A stretch of 64,000 nucleotides of DNA, taken from assembly GCF_036421855.1 (NCBI RefSeq), contig NZ_JAZGOK010000002.1; one strand, 5' to 3'. This DNA comes from Georgenia_B sunbinii (GTDB lineage: Bacteria; Actinomycetota; Actinomycetes; Actinomycetales; Actinomycetaceae). Below the pieces are notes generated by a model that saw nothing but the letters and a program-made list of their open reading frames with translations, was not told the origin of the DNA and searched no databases. Below, in pieces: positions 57,304-64,000 of the stretch (position 1 is its first letter; every line of letters starts with the position of its first letter). The position numbers were made by a program, and so were the translations under genes.

Positions 57304-58310
57304 GCACCGCGCCGACGCCGTGGCCCAGCCAGCTCGACCGCGGGCTGCGAGTGGTCGCGCTCGGTGGGGGCCATGGCCTCTCGGCGACCCTCCAGGCGTT
57401 GCGCCACGTGTCGAGCGAGCTCACCGCCGTGGTCACGGTCGCCGACGACGGCGGGTCTTCCGGCCGGCTGCGCCACGAGCTCGGCCGGTTGCCCCCCGGA
57501 GACCTGCGGATGGCGCTCGCCGCGCTGTGCGGGGACTCGGAGTGGGGGTTGACCTGGCGCGACGTGCTGCAGCACCGGTTCACGTCGGAGGGACCGCTCC
57601 ACGGGCACGCGCTGGGCAACCTGCTGATCGTCGCGCTGTGGGACATCCTCGGCGACGAGGTCGCCGGACTCGACTGGGTGGCCCGGCTGCTCGGCGCCCG
57701 GGGGCGGGTGCTGCCAATGGCGTCGGTGCCGCTCGATATCGAGGCACAGGTTCAGCTGCCCGCCTCCACGGGGTTGTACACGGTGCGCGGCCAGTCCCGG
57801 GTAGCGGTCACCAGCGGGACCATCACGTCGGTGCGGCTGATCCCGGAGGACCCGCCGGCATGTGAGGAGACCCTCACCGCAGTCCGTGAGGCCGACTGGG
57901 TGGTCCTCGGGCCCGGGTCTTGGTACACCTCGGTCATCCCGCACATGCTCGTCCCGGAGCTGGCGACCGCGCTCCAGGAGACCAGGGCCCGCCGTGCCCT
58001 GACGCTCAACCTGTCAGCGCAGGTCGGGGAGACGGACGGGATGACGGCGGCCGACCACCTGCGCACGCTGCGCGAGCACGCGCCTGACCTGCGCCTCGAC
58101 GTCGTCATCGCCGATCCGGCCGCCGTCGACCAGATCGACGAGCTCATCGCGGTGGCGCGGACGCTGGGCGCGCGGGTACTGCTGCGCCAGGTCGGGCTCG
58201 GGGACGGCAGTGCCCGGCACGACCCGCTGCGCCTCGGGGCGGCGTACCGTGACGCCTTCGACGGTGTGCTCGCCGACGTCGACGAGCACACCGGCCCCGC
58301 GACCGGGTAG
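57300..58310 (+). CDS. yvcK: YvcK/GlmR family gluconeogenesis factor
   Basis: YvcK-family proteins bind UDP-GlcNAc and link carbon supply to cell-wall synthesis. The 336-residue protein resembles CofD-type folds: VVALGGGHGLSATLQAL, VTVADDGGSSGRLRHELG, PPGDLRMALAAL, HGHALGNLLIVALWD and VVLGPGSWYTSVIPHMLV. The ATG overlaps the rapZ stop (ATGA), so both are co-translated. The C-terminus is typical of the actinobacterial members. Confidence 0.94.
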   Translation: MSTAPTPWPSQLDRGLRVVALGGGHGLSATLQALRHVSSELTAVVTVADDGGSSGRLRHELGRLPPGDLRMALAALCGDSEWGLTWRDVLQHRFTSEGPLHGHALGNLLIVALWDILGDEVAGLDWVARLLGARGRVLPMASVPLDIEAQVQLPASTGLYTVRGQSRVAVTSGTITSVRLIPEDPPACEETLTAVREADWVVLGPGSWYTSVIPHMLVPELATALQETRARRALTLNLSAQVGETDGMTAADHLRTLREHAPDLRLDVVIADPAAVDQIDELIAVARTLGARVLLRQVGLGDGSARHDPLRLGAAYRDAFDGVLADVDEHTGPATG

Positions 58311-58379
58311 GTCTGGCGTCGTGAGAGGCTTCCAGCTGGCAGACGACCGGGTGTAACCGACCGAGAGGGCACGAGCAGA

Positions 58380-59381
58380 GTGAGTGCAAGGATGTCGGCG
58401 ACCTCGCTGACCGCGTCCGTGAAGGACGAGCTGGCGCGGCTGGAGATCGACAAGGTGTCGGCCCGCAAGGCCGAGGTGGCGGCGACGCTAAGGTTCGCCG
58501 GGGGGCTGCACATCATCTCCGGAAGGATCGTCATCGAGGCCGAGCTCGACCTCGGCATCGCGGCGCGCAGGCTCCGGCAGGCGATGAAGGAGCTGTTCGG
58601 GCACGGCAGCGAGGTGATCGTCGTCTCCGGCGGTGGCCTCAAGCGCGGCAACCGGTACGTCGTCCGCGTCGTGCACGACGGCGAGTCACTCGCCCGTCAG
58701 ACCGGGCTGCTCGACAACCGCGGCCGCCCGGTGCGCGGCCTGCCGCCCGCCGTCGTCTCGGCCAGCGTGACCGAGTCGGTGGCGGCGTGGCGTGGCGCCT
58801 TCATCGCCCGCGGCTCGCTCACCGAGCCCGGCCGCTCCAGCGCGCTGGAGATCACCTGTCCCGGCCCGGAGGCCGCACTGGCGCTCGTCGGTGCCGCCCG
58901 CCGGATGCAGATCTCCGCCAAGGCCCGCGAGGTGCGCGGCATCGACCGCGTCGTCATCCGCGACGGCGACGACATCAGCGCGATCCTCACCCGGATGGGC
59001 GCCCACGACGCCGTGCTCGTCTGGGAGGAGCGCCGCACCCGGCGCGAGGTGCGCGGCACCGCCAACCGGCTGGCGAACTTCGACGACGCCAACCTGCGCC
59101 GCTCGGCACGGGCCGCCGTCGCCGCCGGTGCCCGGGTGGAGCGCGCCTTCGAGATCCTCGGGGAGGACATCCCCGAGCACCTCGTCGAGGCCGGCAAGCT
59201 GCGGCTGGCGAACAAGGAGGCCAGCCTCGAGGAGCTCGGTGCGCTCTCGGTCCCGCCGCTCACCAAGGACGCGGTCGCCGGGCGGATCCGACGCCTGCTG
59301 GCGATGGCCGACAAGCGCGCCCACGAGCTGGGGATCGGCGACACCGAGGCCGTCCTCACGCCGGACATGCTCGACCTCTGA
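58380..59381 (+). CDS. whiA: WhiA, sporulation/cell-division regulator
   Basis: WhiA is a DNA-binding protein with a degenerate LAGLIDADG homing-endonuclease domain fused to a helix-turn-helix; it controls division genes. The 333-residue protein has TASVKDELARLEI, KAEVAATLRFAGGLHI, the homing-like segment WRGAFIARGSLTEPGRSSALEI, RRTRREVRGTANRLANFDDANLRRS, and the HTH NKEASLEELGALSVPPLTKDAVAGRIRRLL. GTG 58380 is preferred, with GAGAGGG upstream; an internal ATG at 58392 is possible. A 69-base gap separates it from yvcK, so it may belong to the same transcript. Confidence 0.95.
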   Translation: MSARMSATSLTASVKDELARLEIDKVSARKAEVAATLRFAGGLHIISGRIVIEAELDLGIAARRLRQAMKELFGHGSEVIVVSGGGLKRGNRYVVRVVHDGESLARQTGLLDNRGRPVRGLPPAVVSASVTESVAAWRGAFIARGSLTEPGRSSALEITCPGPEAALALVGAARRMQISAKAREVRGIDRVVIRDGDDISAILTRMGAHDAVLVWEERRTRREVRGTANRLANFDDANLRRSARAAVAAGARVERAFEILGEDIPEHLVEAGKLRLANKEASLEELGALSVPPLTKDAVAGRIRRLLAMADKRAHELGIGDTEAVLTPDMLDL

Positions 59382-59558
59382 ACCGGTTATCGCGACCGGC
59401 GAACACGCCCGGGCCTGAGACGTGAGACACACTCGGAATGCCGGAATCTTGCGGTTTTAGAGACCGCGGTCACCGAACCCCTCAGGAACGTGCGTTGCCG
59501 TCGCCGCTGGCGGGGTTCGGGGGAGACCTACGTCCTCTCGCCGGCCGAACCGGCGGTG

Positions 59559-59672
59559 TAACCTTGGGGCCGTGGGAAGGCGGCTGGGAGCCGCCTGACC
59601 AGCGCGTACTGAGCGCTTCCACACCCGACAGACGATATGCGTGCGCCGAGCGGCGCACTACAGGAGGACATA
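59559..59672 (+). promoter_or_regulatory. gap promoter and hairpin-rich leader
   Basis: In the 291-base gap after whiA, TAACCT (59559-59564) is a candidate -10. The leader then contains AGGCGGCT-GGG-AGCCGCCT (59578-59596) and GTGCGCCG-AG-CGGCGCAC (59641-59658), two perfect 8-bp hairpins. CAGGAGG follows directly before gap. The second hairpin lies just ahead of the ribosome binding site and may protect or tune the mRNA. The 5' half of the gap (59382-59550) shows only weak 5-bp stems. Confidence 0.45.
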
Positions 59673-60680
59673 GTGACCATCCGCGTCGGCATCAACGGTT
59701 TCGGCCGCATCGGCCGTAACTTCTTCCGCGCCGTGCTCAGCACGGGGGCGGACATCGAGATCGTCGGGGTCAACGACCTCACCGACAACAAGACCCTGGC
59801 CCACCTGCTCAAGTACGACTCCATCGCGGGCGTGCTCGACCAGGACGTGAGCTACGACGACGACTCCATCACGGTGGGGGGCAAGGTCGTCAAGGCCTTC
59901 GCCGAGAAGGACCCGGCCCAGCTGCCCTGGGGCGAGATCGGTGCCGACATCGTCATCGAGTCCACCGGCCGCTTCGTCAGCGGTGGCGCCGCCAAGGCGC
60001 ACCTGGACGCCGGCGCCAAGAAGGTCATCATCTCCGCGCCCGGCAAGGACGTGGACGCCACCTTCGTCATGGGTGTCAACCACACCGACTACGACGCCGC
60101 GCAGCACAACATCTTCTCCAACGCGTCCTGCACCACGAACTGCCTGGCGCCCATCGCCAAGGTTCTCAACGACGCCTTCGGCATCGAGCGTGGCCTGATG
60201 ACCACGATCCACGCCTACACCGCGGACCAGAACCTGCAGGACGGCCCGCACAGCGACCTGCGCCGCGCCCGCGCCGCCGCGCTGAACATGGTCCCCACCA
60301 CCACCGGTGCCGCCAAGGCCGTCTCCCTCGTGCTGCCCGAGCTCAAGGGCAAGCTGGACGGTTACGCCATGCGCGTGCCGGTCCCGACCGGCTCGGCCAC
60401 CGACCTCACCTTCACCGCCACCAAGCCGGTGACGGTCGAGGAGGTCAACGCCGCGGTCAAGGCTGCCGCCGAGCTGCCGCAGTGGAAGGGCATCCTCAAG
60501 TACACCGAGGACGAGATCGTCTCGCAGGACATCGTCGGCGACTCGCACACCTCGATCTTCGACGCCGGCCTCACCAAGGTGATCGGCGACCAGGTCAAGG
60601 TCCTCTCCTGGTACGACAACGAGTTCGGCTACGCCAGCTCGCTGGTCAAGCTCTCCGAGTACGTGGGCGAGCGTCTCTGA
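59673..60680 (+). CDS. gap: Glyceraldehyde-3-phosphate dehydrogenase
   Basis: GAPDH oxidises glyceraldehyde 3-phosphate with NAD+. The 335-residue protein shows TIRVGINGFGRIGRN for NAD binding, the active-site SNASCTTNCLAPIAKVL with the catalytic Cys, TIHAYTADQNLQDGPH with the catalytic His two residues after Thr, and SWYDNEFGYASSLV. GTG 59673 follows CAGGAGG by six bases. Codon choice is very regular, as expected for a highly expressed gene. It leads the gap-pgk-tpiA cluster. Confidence 0.97.
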   Translation: MTIRVGINGFGRIGRNFFRAVLSTGADIEIVGVNDLTDNKTLAHLLKYDSIAGVLDQDVSYDDDSITVGGKVVKAFAEKDPAQLPWGEIGADIVIESTGRFVSGGAAKAHLDAGAKKVIISAPGKDVDATFVMGVNHTDYDAAQHNIFSNASCTTNCLAPIAKVLNDAFGIERGLMTTIHAYTADQNLQDGPHSDLRRARAAALNMVPTTTGAAKAVSLVLPELKGKLDGYAMRVPVPTGSATDLTFTATKPVTVEEVNAAVKAAAELPQWKGILKYTEDEIVSQDIVGDSHTSIFDAGLTKVIGDQVKVLSWYDNEFGYASSLVKLSEYVGERL

Positions 60681-60703
60681 GCTAGCCCCGCTCCACTCGT
60701 GAC

Positions 60704-60741
60704 GGACGTCCGCGCACCGATCGTTCGGGGCGCGGACGTCC
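60704..60741 (+). other. Perfect 12-bp hairpin between gap and pgk
   Basis: GGACGTCCGCGC (60704-60715) pairs exactly with GCGCGGACGTCC (60730-60741) around a 14-base loop. It lies 24 bases after gap. With no T-run, it may act as a partial terminator or an mRNA stabiliser that sets the gap-to-pgk ratio. Confidence 0.65.
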
Positions 60742-60784
60742 TCATGTCTGCCACCTCCCGGTACCCGACCCCAAGGAGTACGTC

Positions 60785-61975
60785 ATGTTGACCATCGACA
60801 GCCTGGGTGACCTGCGCGGCAAGCGCGTTCTGGTCCGCTCCGACTTCAACGTCCCGCTGGACGGCACCACCATCACCGACGACGGCCGCATCCAGGCCGC
60901 CCTGCCGACCCTCACCGCGCTGCTCGACGCCGGTGCCAAGGTCATCGTCACCGCCCACCTCGGTCGCCCCAAGGGCGCCCCGGACCCGGCGTTCTCGCTG
61001 GCGCCGGTCGCGACCCGCCTCGATGAGGTCCTCGGCCGCCCGGTGACCCTCGCCGCCGACACCGTCGGCGAGGACGCCAAGGCCAAGGCTGCCGCGCTCG
61101 CCGACGGTGAGGTGCTGCTGCTGGAGAACATCCGCTTCGACGCCCGCGAGACCTCCAAGGACGACGCCGAGCGCGGCGCCCTGGCCGACGAGCTCGCCGC
61201 GCTGGCCGACGCCTTCGTCTCCGACGGCTTCGGCGTCGTCCACCGCAAGCAGGCGTCGGTGTACGACGTCGCGCTGCGCCTGCCGCACGCCGCCGGCACG
61301 CTGGTCTTCAAGGAGATCGCGTCGCTGAGCAAGGCCACCGGCAACCCCGACCGGCCCTACGCCGTCGTCCTCGGTGGCTCGAAGGTCTCGGACAAGCTCG
61401 GTGTCATCGGCAACCTGCTGACCAAGGCCGACCGTCTCCTCATCGGTGGCGGCATGGTGTTCACCTTCCTCGCTGCCAAGGGGTACTCGGTGGGCAGCTC
61501 GCTGCTCGAGGAGGACCAGGTCGAGACGGTCAAGGGCTACCTGCGCGACGCTGAGACGAACGGCGTGGAGATCGTGCTGCCCACCGACATCGTCGTGGCG
61601 CCGGCGTTCGCCGCCGACGCCCCGGCCACCGTCGTGGCCGCCGACGCCATCCCGGACGACCAGATGGGCCTGGACATCGGCCCGGAGTCCGCCGCGCTGT
61701 TCGCCTCGAAGATCGCCGACGCGAAGACCATCGTGTGGAACGGCCCGATGGGCGTGTTCGAGTTCGACGCGTTCGCGGCCGGCACCAAGGCCGTCGCGCA
61801 GGCGATGCAGGACGCCGCCGGGTTCACCATCGTCGGTGGTGGCGACTCCGCCGCCGCAGTTCGGGTTCTCGGTTTCGACGAGGACAAGTTCGACCACATC
61901 TCCACCGGTGGCGGCGCCAGCCTCGAGTTCCTCGAGGGCAAGGTTCTGCCCGGCGTCGCGGTTCTGGAAGACTGA
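60785..61975 (+). CDS. pgk: Phosphoglycerate kinase
   Basis: Pgk makes ATP from 1,3-bisphosphoglycerate. The 396-residue protein shows KRVLVRSDFNVPLDG, VIVTAHLGRPKG, LLLENIRFDARETSKDD, VSDGFGVVHRKQAS, VVLGGSKVSDKLGVI, GGGMVFTFLAAKG, WNGPMGVFEFDAFAAGT and the hinge GGGDSAAAV. The expected DAFG motif is FVSDGFGVVHR here, a common actinobacterial variant. AAGGAG precedes the ATG. Downstream tpiA begins five bases after its stop. Confidence 0.97.
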   Translation: MLTIDSLGDLRGKRVLVRSDFNVPLDGTTITDDGRIQAALPTLTALLDAGAKVIVTAHLGRPKGAPDPAFSLAPVATRLDEVLGRPVTLAADTVGEDAKAKAAALADGEVLLLENIRFDARETSKDDAERGALADELAALADAFVSDGFGVVHRKQASVYDVALRLPHAAGTLVFKEIASLSKATGNPDRPYAVVLGGSKVSDKLGVIGNLLTKADRLLIGGGMVFTFLAAKGYSVGSSLLEEDQVETVKGYLRDAETNGVEIVLPTDIVVAPAFAADAPATVVAADAIPDDQMGLDIGPESAALFASKIADAKTIVWNGPMGVFEFDAFAAGTKAVAQAMQDAAGFTIVGGGDSAAAVRVLGFDEDKFDHISTGGGASLEFLEGKVLPGVAVLED

Positions 61976-61979
61976 GGCC

Positions 61980-62771
<792 letters not shown>

Positions 62772-62782
62772 CCCCGCCACCA

Positions 62783-62832
62783 CCACGACGCGCCGTGCTC
62801 CCCAAGGTCTTGGGGGACACGGCGCGTCGTGG
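62783..62832 (+). terminator. Terminator of gap-pgk-tpiA
   Basis: The arms 62783-62806 and 62809-62832 are complementary at 22 of 24 positions, giving a very long stem followed by TTTCC. It is the strongest hairpin in the window. Confidence 0.85.
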
Positions 62833-62925
62833 TTTCCGTGACGGGCACCTCATCGCCTATCCTTGAGCAGTTGCGGCGTCTGCCGCTGCCCGAACCACAC
62901 CGAACTCGAAGGAGCCACCGGCTCG

Positions 62926-63168
62926 ATGGACATCTTGCGGATCGTGCTCCAGGTCCTGCTGGTCATCACCAGCGTCTTCCTTATCCTGTCGATCCTTATG
63001 CACAAGGGGCGCGGCGGCGGCATGTCCGACATGTTCGGCGGCGGCATCAGCTCCTCGATCGGATCCTCCGGGGTTGCCGAGCGCAACCTCAACCGGATCA
63101 CCGTGGGAATCTCGGTGCTGTGGGCGACGACCATCGTCCTGCTCGGGATCATGGCGCGGATCAACTGA
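62926..63168 (+). CDS. secG: SecG, preprotein translocase subunit
   Basis: SecG is a small membrane subunit that helps SecYE export proteins. The 80-residue protein has two transmembrane helices (about 3-23 and 57-76) joined by the family loop HKGRGGGMSDMFGGGISSSIGSSGVAERNL. The ATG at 62926 is chosen because the longer frame begins in unlikely sequence; GAAGGAG lies eleven bases upstream. TATCCT (62858-62863) is a candidate -10. Placement after tpiA is usual in actinobacteria. Confidence 0.94.
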   Translation: MDILRIVLQVLLVITSVFLILSILMHKGRGGGMSDMFGGGISSSIGSSGVAERNLNRITVGISVLWATTIVLLGIMARIN

Positions 63169-63181
63169 GAAGGGGACGACC

Positions 63182-63529
63182 GTGGCTGGTGGAAGTGCGA
63201 TCCGTGGCTCGCGCGTAGGTGCCGGGCCCATGGGCGAGGCCGAACGGGGCGACGCTGCCCCGCGCGTGCGAGTGTCCTACTGGTGCGCCAACGGCCATGA
63301 GACCCGCCCGAGCTTCGCTGCGGAGCCGGAGATCGTCGTCCCGGAGACGTGGGACTGCCCGCGCTGCGGGATGCCCGCCGGCCAGGACCAGGCAGCGCCG
63401 CCGTCGGCTCCCAAGAACGAGCCGTACAAGACGCACCTGGCGTACGTGAAGGAGCGGCGCACCGACGCCGACGGCCAGGCCCTCCTCGACGAGGCCCTCA
63501 GCGCCCTGCGCACCCGCCGCGGCCAGTAA
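63182..63529 (+). CDS. rbpA: RbpA, RNA polymerase-binding protein
   Basis: RbpA binds the primary sigma factor and RNA polymerase and supports open-complex formation in actinobacteria. The 115-residue protein has the N-terminal IRGSRVGAGPMG segment, the core with zinc ligands YWCANGHE and WDCPRCG, a basic linker, and the C-terminal sigma-interaction domain THLAYVKERRTDADGQALLDEALSALRTRR. GTG 63182 follows GAGAAGGGG. It lies 13 bases after secG. It is followed by repeat array D rather than a hairpin. Confidence 0.93.
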   Translation: MAGGSAIRGSRVGAGPMGEAERGDAAPRVRVSYWCANGHETRPSFAAEPEIVVPETWDCPRCGMPAGQDQAAPPSAPKNEPYKTHLAYVKERRTDADGQALLDEALSALRTRRGQ

Positions 63530-63548
63530 CCCCCTTTCTCCTCGCCGA

Positions 63549-63638
63549 GAGCGGGATTCTCCGCGAGAGCAGACTTGTCGCCGACAGCGGGATTATCCGC
63601 GACAGCAGACTTGTCGCCGAGAGCGGGATTGTCCACAC
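63549..63638. repeat. 18-bp tandem repeat array D, five alternating units
   Basis: Five units with exact 18-bp period start at 63549, 63567, 63585, 63603 and 63621. They alternate strictly: subtype 1 (GAGCGGGATT), 2 (GAGCAGACTT), 1, 2, 1. On the minus strand these are the GACAATCCCGC and GACAAGTCTGC forms of array C. The array lies 19 bases after rbpA. Confidence 0.92.
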
Positions 63639-63694
63639 GGGTATGACTGCGGTCGGCTGCGTCGGCAGGGGTGTTCACCTGTGCAGGCCGGTGA

Positions 63695-63700
63695 TAATCT
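63695..63700 (+). promoter_or_regulatory. Candidate -10 of the gene at the right edge
   Basis: TGATAATCT is an extended -10 with hexamer TAATCT; TTCACC (63674-63679) lies 15 bases upstream. It would give a leader of about 33 bases with GGGGGAC before the ATG at 63740. Confidence 0.45.
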
Positions 63701-63739
63701 CGCGCCTGCGCCACGAGGCGCCGGTCGCGGGGGACAGCC

Positions 63740-64000
63740 ATGGCAGCACGGGAGCACACCCAGGTCCAGCAGTCGTTGCCGGCGCAGCAGCCCCAGCGCG
63801 ATGGCGAGCGGTCGCGCCGTCGGATCAGCGTACTTTCTGCCGCGTCGGGGATGGTGCGGCTCGCACCGGGTGATATTGGGCGGCTCGCACCGAACGACCT
63901 GCGGCACCTGCAGCGGTCCGCCGGGAACCAGGCGGTCGGTCGGACACTGGCGGAGGATCGCCCGGTGCAGCGGTGGCCCGACATCACCAGTGGCGACGGC
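63740..64000 (+). CDS. Start of an LQRSAGN-motif protein (3' end missing)
   Basis: An open frame runs from ATG 63740 to the last base (87 codons, no stop). It is Gln/Arg-rich at first, then has RLAPGDIGRLAPNDLR, an 8-residue direct repeat, followed by HLQRSAGNQAVGRTLAED and VQRWPD. The LQRSAGNxAV(A/G)R motif occurs near the N-terminus of secreted or injected proteins with DUF4157-type metallopeptidase domains and of polymorphic toxins linked to extracellular contractile injection systems. Only the N-terminal part is visible, so the effector domain and function are unknown. GGGGGAC precedes the start. Codons such as GTA CTT TCT and GGT GAT ATT are unusual for this window, which could hint at acquired DNA. 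Confidence 0.65.
   Translation, partial: MAAREHTQVQQSLPAQQPQRDGERSRRRISVLSAASGMVRLAPGDIGRLAPNDLRHLQRSAGNQAVGRTLAEDRPVQRWPDITSGDG

Overview
The window is chromosomal DNA from a very GC-rich actinobacterium. The evidence is the Pup/PafA/Dop pupylation locus, RbpA, WhiA, an ANTAR regulator of the PdtaR type, many GTG starts, ATGA/GTGA gene overlaps and many leaderless promoters. The gene order resembles that of Micrococcales such as Cellulomonas or Georgenia relatives, but I cannot fix the genus. Almost everything is core genome. No insertion sequence, integrase, CRISPR array or rRNA operon was seen. Accessory DNA may begin at the extreme right edge.

Layout. 1-4.3 kb: pupylation genes dop (5' end cut off), pup, pafA and an FKBP lipoprotein, with a lone RES-domain gene between dop and pup and no proteasome genes between pup and pafA. 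4.3-8.2 kb: a DinB-like protein, an unknown protein, hisF, an aldo/keto reductase and a P-loop kinase. 8.3-12 kb: a heterodimeric ABC exporter. 12-13.7 kb: an ArsR-like regulator with its own operator, an M23 peptidase and a small CarD/Tudor-like protein. 13.7-20.8 kb: hisI-trpE-membrane protein-trpC-trpB-trpA, then lgt. 21-28.7 kb: gltB, gltD, pyk. 29-31.2 kb: a two-component system with a tiny secreted peptide gene downstream. 31.4-36.1 kb: an atypical tRNA-Leu(CAA), pdtaR, a thioesterase, and an ATP-grasp/S15 hydrolase pair. 36-46 kb: polA, a methyltransferase, pfkA, a beta-propeller lipoprotein, rpsA, a siderophore-interacting protein, pcp and coaE. 46-59 kb: uvrB, a manganese riboswitch with a TerC-family transporter, uvrA, uvrC, rapZ, yvcK and whiA. 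59.6-63.5 kb: gap-pgk-tpiA-secG-rbpA. At the right edge a plus-strand gene carrying an LQRSAGN motif runs off the window.

The genes form coherent modules: tryptophan/histidine synthesis, glutamate synthase, lower glycolysis (gap-pgk-tpiA, with pyk and pfkA separate), nucleotide excision repair (uvrA, B, C with polA), and envelope or central-carbon control (rapZ-yvcK-whiA).

Two sequence-level patterns stand out. First, an 18-bp repeat family in two subtypes (GACAATCCCGCTCTCGGC-like and GACAAGTCTGCTGTCGGG-like) forms short arrays at four places. Three lie in gaps between convergent genes, and all four lie directly after a plus-strand gene end with no evident hairpin terminator. Second, about eighteen genes have a TANNNT-like hexamer exactly 6 or 7 nt before the start codon, so they are probably translated from leaderless mRNAs.
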